Assembly: GCA_013054445.1 (NCBI GenBank) | Contig: JAAMPI010001679.1 | Coordinates: 1-11,477 of the forward strand | Length of the DNA stretch: 11,477 nt | Direction: 5' to 3' | Source of the DNA: Cudoniella acicularis | Taxonomy: Eukaryota > Ascomycota > Leotiomycetes > Helotiales > Helotiaceae | Shown here: positions 7,062 to 11,477 of the stretch, piece after piece | Layout: each line of letters starts with the position of its first letter | How positions within the stretch are numbered: position 1 is the stretch's first letter | Made by a program: the position numbers and the translations under genes | Notes under the pieces: generated by a model | Told to the model about the DNA's origin: nothing | The model's database searches: none | The model's input: the letters and a program-made list of their open reading frames with translations, nothing else

Positions 7062-8489
7062 TCAACTTTTTCTCTTTATTCTGGCCTCCCAACTCCAATG
7101 CCCTCTAACATCGTGAGCTAAATCCTTCATCTCTCTTGTCATCCAAAACCTTTCCCCTTCAAAAGTCTTCAACCCATGGTATGCATTTTCAGCCCATTCT
7201 GTCGCTTCTTTCTCCATTCCGAACGATGAAAAAACAAGAGCACTGTAGTGATATAAATCGGGCATTGAAGACTGTAAACCTTCATCCCTATATAACACTC
7301 TCAATTCCTCAACTTTTGTAAGAAAATGATGTAAATTGTGACTAGTAACTCTGGTTGACTCTGTATCCAAGCCAAACTTCTCTCGAATTTCCGGGATATT
7401 AACCTCCGAGAAGGAATCAAACATTTCCATCAACTGATTAATCCTAGCGATCCGCTCATCAGACTCTTTTCGTTCCGCCAGTGGTCGAGAGCAGTGCGGG
7501 CAGGTGCAAGAAAATCCCCACCATTTCTGAAGCTCCTTTTGTCTTATGGAAAAGGCCTGGACTGCGTCGATGTAGTTGATGGTTATTTCTTCTCCCTCCG
7601 ATATATTTCTTGAAGCAAGTGTGTGGTGGATTAAAGTTTCCGGGTCAAGGTAATACGCAGCGCTGCTCATAGAAAACACATCAGCGTTCCTTCCGAAAGA
7701 TATTACAATCATGGTTTAAAGAGGACAGGAAAAGGCAAAATACTTAGGTCTACAGTCATGATTCAGTCGCGATGTCTCAGGAACCACAACCACATGCTCA
7801 GCCCCATAAAACTCCGCCGAAAAACTATTTGTATGAAGTCTTCCCAGCACCTCATCCGGTTCCTTCTTCCCTTTATCTAGAGCAAAAAATCTCTCCTTTG
7901 TCTCAACGGGAAGTTGCTGTATTGCCTGATGGAAAAGTGCTTTTGCTTGGGGGAGATACGCGCCATTGTGAACGATGGCAGTGACAGTGTAAGAGAAAAT
8001 GCTCTCGCCGTGATGGATGGTGCGATTCGCGATCACTCCCAGGCCTTTGTTGGGGATATGGTTTATTTCGAATGGCGGCGGGGACTGGGGAGGGATTTGA
8101 ATCTCTGAGGAGGGAAGGATTTTTGATGATAGTTTGGAAGCGATTCTTGGAGTTGTGAGAAGAGATATTCCACCCCTTTGAGCGAATGAGCGAGAGGTAT
8201 AAAGGCAGAAATCTTCATTTTTTGTAGAGATGCAGGATTCATCAGATGTCCACGGGGTCTTATCATGGTTAGAGTGTGAGATAAAAGTTTGTAGGGGGGA
8301 GGTGTCGGAAGGGCAGATGGGGTGGAATAGTGTGGCAGGACTCGCGACGTAACACTCTTGATTTTGTAGTGAGTTGATTTGGTGCAAGGTTGACGACCCA
8401 GAAGAGGGAAGAATGCGATGGTCAACATTAAAGATGTGTAGTAAGGAGGCGAAAATAGTAGTTAGTTCAGGTGTAGTAGGAAAATACAT
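7062..8489 (-). CDS. SET-domain protein (SMYD/SET5-like), two exons
   Basis: Exon 1 is 8489-7744 and exon 2 is 7662-7062, giving about 448 residues from the ATG at 8489. The N-terminal part has the fungal motif FCLYTSRSFAQRGGISLLTT at 94-113. The SET domain starts at FEINHIPNKGLGV (140-152) and contains the signature RLNHDCRPN (241-249), which the intron splits. It continues with GEEITINY (272-279) and a post-SET zinc cluster FSCTCPHC (299-306; Cys301, 303, 306). The remaining 140 residues are helical. SET proteins of this class transfer methyl groups from S-adenosylmethionine to lysines; the target here is unknown. The first 25 residues are weakly hydrophobic, so location is uncertain. The minus-strand frame stops at 7713-7715 if the intron is ignored, so without splicing it looks like two genes. 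A plausible alternative start inside another frame (8428) was not preferred because it does not lead into the motifs. Confidence 0.9.
7663..7743 (-). other. Spliceosomal intron in the SET gene
   Basis: An 81-base intron read on the minus strand: donor GTATTT at 7743-7738, a GCTGATG branch-like sequence (CTGAT) and acceptor GAGCAG ending at 7663. Splicing turns AA+C into Asn and rebuilds NHDCRPN followed by AAYYLDP, the conserved SET order. Reading through instead meets TAA 8 codons later. Confidence 0.92.
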
Positions 8490-9138
8490 TAGAAGAGGCC
8501 CAAAAAGGGGGCGGGGTCTGGGTGCAAGCGGCAGAAGATTGTTTGAAAATTTGTTGATCCTTTAAGAGGGAGCTCCAGGGAAATGGGAAATTATTTGGAA
8601 TAACTGTGTATTATTTTGGATTTCAGCTGAGACGTTGTCCAGTACTCGTCCTGCCAGAAGTCTGTTGGGGGATTGAGCGTACGGCCCAACAAACTTCGAG
8701 TACCAATATTTGTTTTTACTGCAGCCAGTGGCTCATGACCTTCCGAATTGAGGGCTGAGATGCTTGGCGAGATCTGACCTATTAGCCCTCGCTACTGTCA
8801 TTCCCTTAGACAAACTAAAACTTTTCCAGGACCAAGTAAGATTCGTGGCGCTTCAGCCTCACTATATGCCGTCGGATTATTTTTTAAGTTCAATGCCGGC
8901 CCTTCCACTTCCGGATTCATTTTAATCGGCGTCTTTTCAACCCAATTCTACTCACGATCAACTCGTAAAATCACCCTCATTAATACAACGCCACAGAAGC
9001 GACTCCAAACTTTAAGATAGGCTAGGTGACTTCTGACCCTCTAGCTAAGGAAAACGTCGTAGATCTTTACCTACCAAGCCGACCACGAACCCTCTCCTCA
9101 ACCTGACCTGCAATTTTCGGAATATCATTTTCATCACC
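8490..9138. promoter_or_regulatory. Divergent intergenic region between SET gene and small plus-strand frame
   Basis: No protein family is visible. Bases 8935-9138 are poor in G and rich in CA and TC on the plus strand (for example CACGATCAACTCGTAAAATC and CCTCTCCTCAACC), which is typical of a fungal 5' leader. A short upstream frame (ATG at about 8892, ten codons) lies before it. A GTAAGA donor-like site near 8835 could mark a leader intron, but no acceptor can be chosen. The SET promoter should lie in the left part. Confidence 0.35.
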
Positions 9139-9297
9139 ATGTCTATCTTGATTGTTTCATGGGCCGGATGCACGATATTTAAGGCTATAAATAGAAGACA
9201 ACAGGGGCAACGGAAATTTGCGACCTCGCGGGAGGAGGGGAAGAGCTTAGGCGAGAAAGAAGCTCTGTTCAGGGATGCAGGGGAAGACGGAGTCTGA
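9139..9297 (+). CDS. Possible 52-residue single-pass small protein
   Basis: ATG in a good fungal context (CACCATGTC). The peptide begins MSILIVSWAGCTIFKAINRR, a short hydrophobic segment followed at once by basic residues, then a charged tail ending EALFRDAGEDGV. This resembles small N-anchored fungal proteins with the tail in the cytoplasm, but I recognise no family. Support comes from the leader-like sequence upstream and an AATAAA at 9317-9322 just after the stop. A TATAAAT inside the frame at 9185-9191 is a reminder that the stretch could instead be a promoter. The frame may also be the first exon of a longer gene. Confidence 0.35.
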   Translation: MSILIVSWAGCTIFKAINRRQQGQRKFATSREEGKSLGEKEALFRDAGEDGV

Positions 9298-10340
9298 CAA
9301 TTGGAACAGGTTGCAGAATAAAGGACACGGCTGGGAAGTTGGGTGCTTCATAGAATGTAGAGGAAAGTGGTGGGAGATACGTTGAGGTCTAACGGCCGGG
9401 TTGAAGATCCTCTTCCTGATTGTGCTACCTTTATTTTCTGTCTCAACAACTTGATGTGTCAAGGCCGCTAGCACGTCTTGGGCAATTGTACCCCTTTTTT
9501 TCCCTGTATCAAAACATAACGGATTTAATAACACCCACTTCCATCGTCGCACGAATCTTAACTTCTGCTGAGTAGATCTTTTTTCAACAAATTAAACTGT
9601 CCTTAGGTCCTCTCACTTCAGCTGTTCTCCTGAACTCTCGATATCAAAGGACGAAATGAGCTCCATAAGCGCAACTCGCATCTCGGCCTAGGCTAGGAAG
9701 GGCGAAGATCCAAATAACATTTTGCAGTAAATATGCCCGAGATACCTGACTCAAAGTGAGCGTCTTACTATGACGAAATTCGAGGGACATCGTACCTGCT
9801 CCAATGGCAAGAGCGCCCACTTCGTTCCACTCATTCGTCATGCTCCCCCGTTTCATTTAACAGGATCTTCCGGAGGCATCAGACAGTTTGAGGTTGAGTG
9901 GTAAACGCGTCTTCAGATGTGAAGAGCACAGAGCACTCGCTGTTGTAACCTCAGTATCTTCCAATCCTGCCAAGTTGTGGGCTTATCTTCTTTGCCGTTT
10001 TGAGCACCCTGTTCCAGGGATATTCCGACGCTACTGCAATCATGACGGTGCTTACACTCTATGTAAGTAAGTTCCTTTTTGAAACTCCCCACACCTCTTA
10101 CTATACGAAACCCGATCTCGGGAATAAGCACACCATCCAAACGGAATCACCAAGAGATATGACTTATCGGACTCTCGGTCAGCCTTACAGGTAGATTAGC
10201 ATACTGTTGCATCCCACGTTGTGCAAGGAAATTAAATTGCTAAGCATTACCAACCATAATAAGCTTGAAGCGAATACAGGAGATATTGTCGAGGGATCAT
10301 AAGAATCCGACACAATAGGCTAGCTCTCACTAGGCCAGCA
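9298..10340. other. Intergenic region with one membrane-exon-like fragment
   Basis: No intact gene. On the plus strand, after a splice-acceptor-like GTAACCTCAG at about 9947-9956, one frame reads SCGLIFFAVLSTLFQGYSDA and then TAIMTVLTLY, ending at a perfect GTAAGTAAG donor-like sequence near 10064. This resembles a single internal exon carrying a transmembrane helix, but no flanking exons join it. On the minus strand, MTNEWNEVGALAIGAG (from about 9840) precedes a GTACGA donor-like site and could be a first exon. Neither is convincing. The rest shows nothing recognisable. Confidence 0.35.
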
Positions 10341-10794
10341 GCAGCACGTTCCTTTTTGGAATCTTTTCTATCGAATGAATTTCAGTCTTGTATTATAGAC
10401 ATAAACGTATATCTAAAGAATTTACAGACTAATACACTAAGCACAGATGCTTTCTATATTTGCTTATTTTGGAAATCAACAACCGCGGATAAATACATGC
10501 ATTTCCAATCCTTTCCCTTATTTAATACCACAGAATATATATTCGGCTTCGACAAATTATTACTACAATTCAACTATTCTTATTTGGGCGTATAAAATCA
10601 GCGCGTGTTGAACAGAGCCCCACTGATAAAACTATGCCTCAATATAGTGCTAAATTACACCGTGTGCACTGTTTATATCTTCACTCGGTCTAACTTCAAA
10701 AGCACGACTTTCCTATATATAAGAGGCCTCCCATCCTGCGGTCCTGCTCTCTTCTTCTTCTTCTTCATTCGTCTCTATAGACCTCAATTCTAAG
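10341..10794. other. AT-rich region with promoter-like TATA box
   Basis: Strongly AT-rich and without coding motifs. TATATATAA at 10714-10722 is followed at about 30 bases by a pyrimidine-rich CTT tract, an arrangement seen in fungal promoters. No gene starts downstream; what follows is a decayed transposase fragment, so this may be old transposon sequence. Confidence 0.3.
10751..10766 (+). repeat. (CTT)5 microsatellite
   Basis: Five CTT units plus one base (10751-10766). It forms part of a pyrimidine-rich tract after a TATA-like sequence. Confidence 0.8.
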
Positions 10795-10889
10795 TCTTAT
10801 AATATGATTAGTATGGTTTTTATAGCTTTTAAGGAAATCAGGCCAAGCATTATCAGAATAGTAGAGATATACGAAAGCTGTTTCTTTGT

Positions 10890-11285
10890 TATAGGACATA
10901 CGCAATATAGAGATGATAGATCATGTGACCGCTACATCTTTTACCCTATATAATCTAGCGCTTACTCTACTTGGATCTCCCCTGAGTCGCCTTATCTATC
11001 TCATATTACAGGTATCTGCCTTTCAGCTCATTATAAGGGTGGGTGGGCTTTAGGGTATAATCCTTCTAACCTAGGCCGATAACAAAAAGCTATAGCATCT
11101 AACGATAAAGCCGAGCTCCGAGTTCCTATACTTGAACGTCAAAACCTATACGTAAACCGTTAGATTAAGGACTTCAAAGTAAGCTTAAGTTTATCTCTTA
11201 TAGAGTTTTGTAGGTAATTTTAGGAATATACGAAACAGACAAAGGGTTTGGTCAGAATTGAGTAATCCGAGTCAGGGGGGGGTCA
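10890..11285 (+). mobile_element. Decayed pogo/Fot1-like (DDE_1) transposase tail
   Basis: Read across two frames, the fragments follow the C-terminal order of pogo-type transposases. HTQYRDDRS at about 10898-10924 resembles the YR...LD.H.S block before the third catalytic Asp. HVTATSFTLYNLALTLL at 10922-10972 resembles the HVT..F..YC..... segment. YLILQ followed directly by VSAF at about 10997-11023 resembles HLLQPLDVSAF with PLD deleted. GYNPSN at 11053-11070 resembles the GLxPxNP block. A charged KAELRVPILERQNLYVNR stretch then resembles the coiled tail. In that last frame TAA (11080-11082) and TAG (11161-11163) sit where Gln is plausible. A G8 tract (11275-11282) in AGTCAGGGGGGGGTCAGTT follows, similar to the C/G runs near Fot1-type ends as I recall them. 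No 5' end or target-site duplication was found. Confidence 0.48.
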
Positions 11286-11477
11286 GTTAGACCTGCTCGT
11301 ATACTTATAAGATTACGTCATTAAAGCTAATAATTGTCGTAAAATTCTCTAGGAATTGTAAGAGTAGGGGCCACCACTAGTGGCATACTTAAGCGAGAAC
11401 CTTGAAAATGACCCTCTTACTTCTAAAACTCACTATAATTATAATTTATATTATTTTAATCAGAAGTTCGGAATTTA
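11286..11477. other. AT-rich end of window
   Basis: AT-rich, no frame and no motif. It may include the outer end of the transposon remnant and flanking DNA. Confidence 0.4.

Noticed and set aside
9913..10140. 75-codon minus-strand frame
   Set aside because: No motif; the opposite strand has a more protein-like hydrophobic exon candidate, itself uncertain.
1..11477. tRNA, rRNA, CRISPR or bacterial-type operon signals
   Set aside because: No B-box-like GGTTCRA sequence in a cloverleaf context, no regularly spaced repeats, and no ribosome-binding-site spacing; spliced genes show the DNA is eukaryotic.

Overview
The window looks like a piece of a filamentous ascomycete (Pezizomycotina) chromosome. 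Introns are short (53 and 81 bases) with GTAAGT or GTATTT donors and CTAG or GCAG acceptors. Intergenic DNA is long and AT-rich, and the proteins are typical fungal families: an AiiA-like metallo-beta-lactamase fold hydrolase, a wax-synthase/Tri7-type membrane acyltransferase, a SET-domain protein and a cysteine-rich CFEM-like membrane protein. The class (possibly Leotiomycetes) is a guess that nothing here decides.

Layout from left to right. Bases 1-608 are AT-rich and hold no recognised gene. An intact single-exon lactonase-like hydrolase lies on the minus strand (609-1475) with its leader and promoter to about 1840. Bases 2064-4240 are a gene graveyard: a GC-rich island with an interrupted coding frame of unknown family (2064-2419, plus), a short inverted and tandem repeat (2691-2731), and a broken rhodopsin-like integral membrane protein (about 3059-3412, minus). 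Two decayed plus-strand membrane-protein genes then abut: a CFEM-like single-pass protein (4241-4925) with two in-frame TAG codons and no ATG, and a wax-synthase-like acyltransferase (4926-5951) with a frameshift at a C7 run, no N-terminal part and one clean intron.

Bases 5952-7061 are intergenic. A SET-domain protein of about 448 residues lies on the minus strand (7062-8489, one intron), and is the second clearly intact gene. Bases 8490-9138 look like leader and promoter sequence. They precede a possible 52-residue protein at 9139-9297 (plus). The right end is AT-rich and contains a strongly decayed pogo/Fot1-like transposase tail (about 10900-11230) followed by a G8 tract.

The intact genes are not an evident pathway or operon. 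The coherent story is decay. Several fungal gene families are present only as broken copies, and most of the premature stops I can place are Gln-to-stop (CpA to TpA) changes, which is compatible with repeat-induced point mutation (RIP) but does not prove it. I found no tRNA, rRNA, CRISPR array or convincing new multi-gene system.
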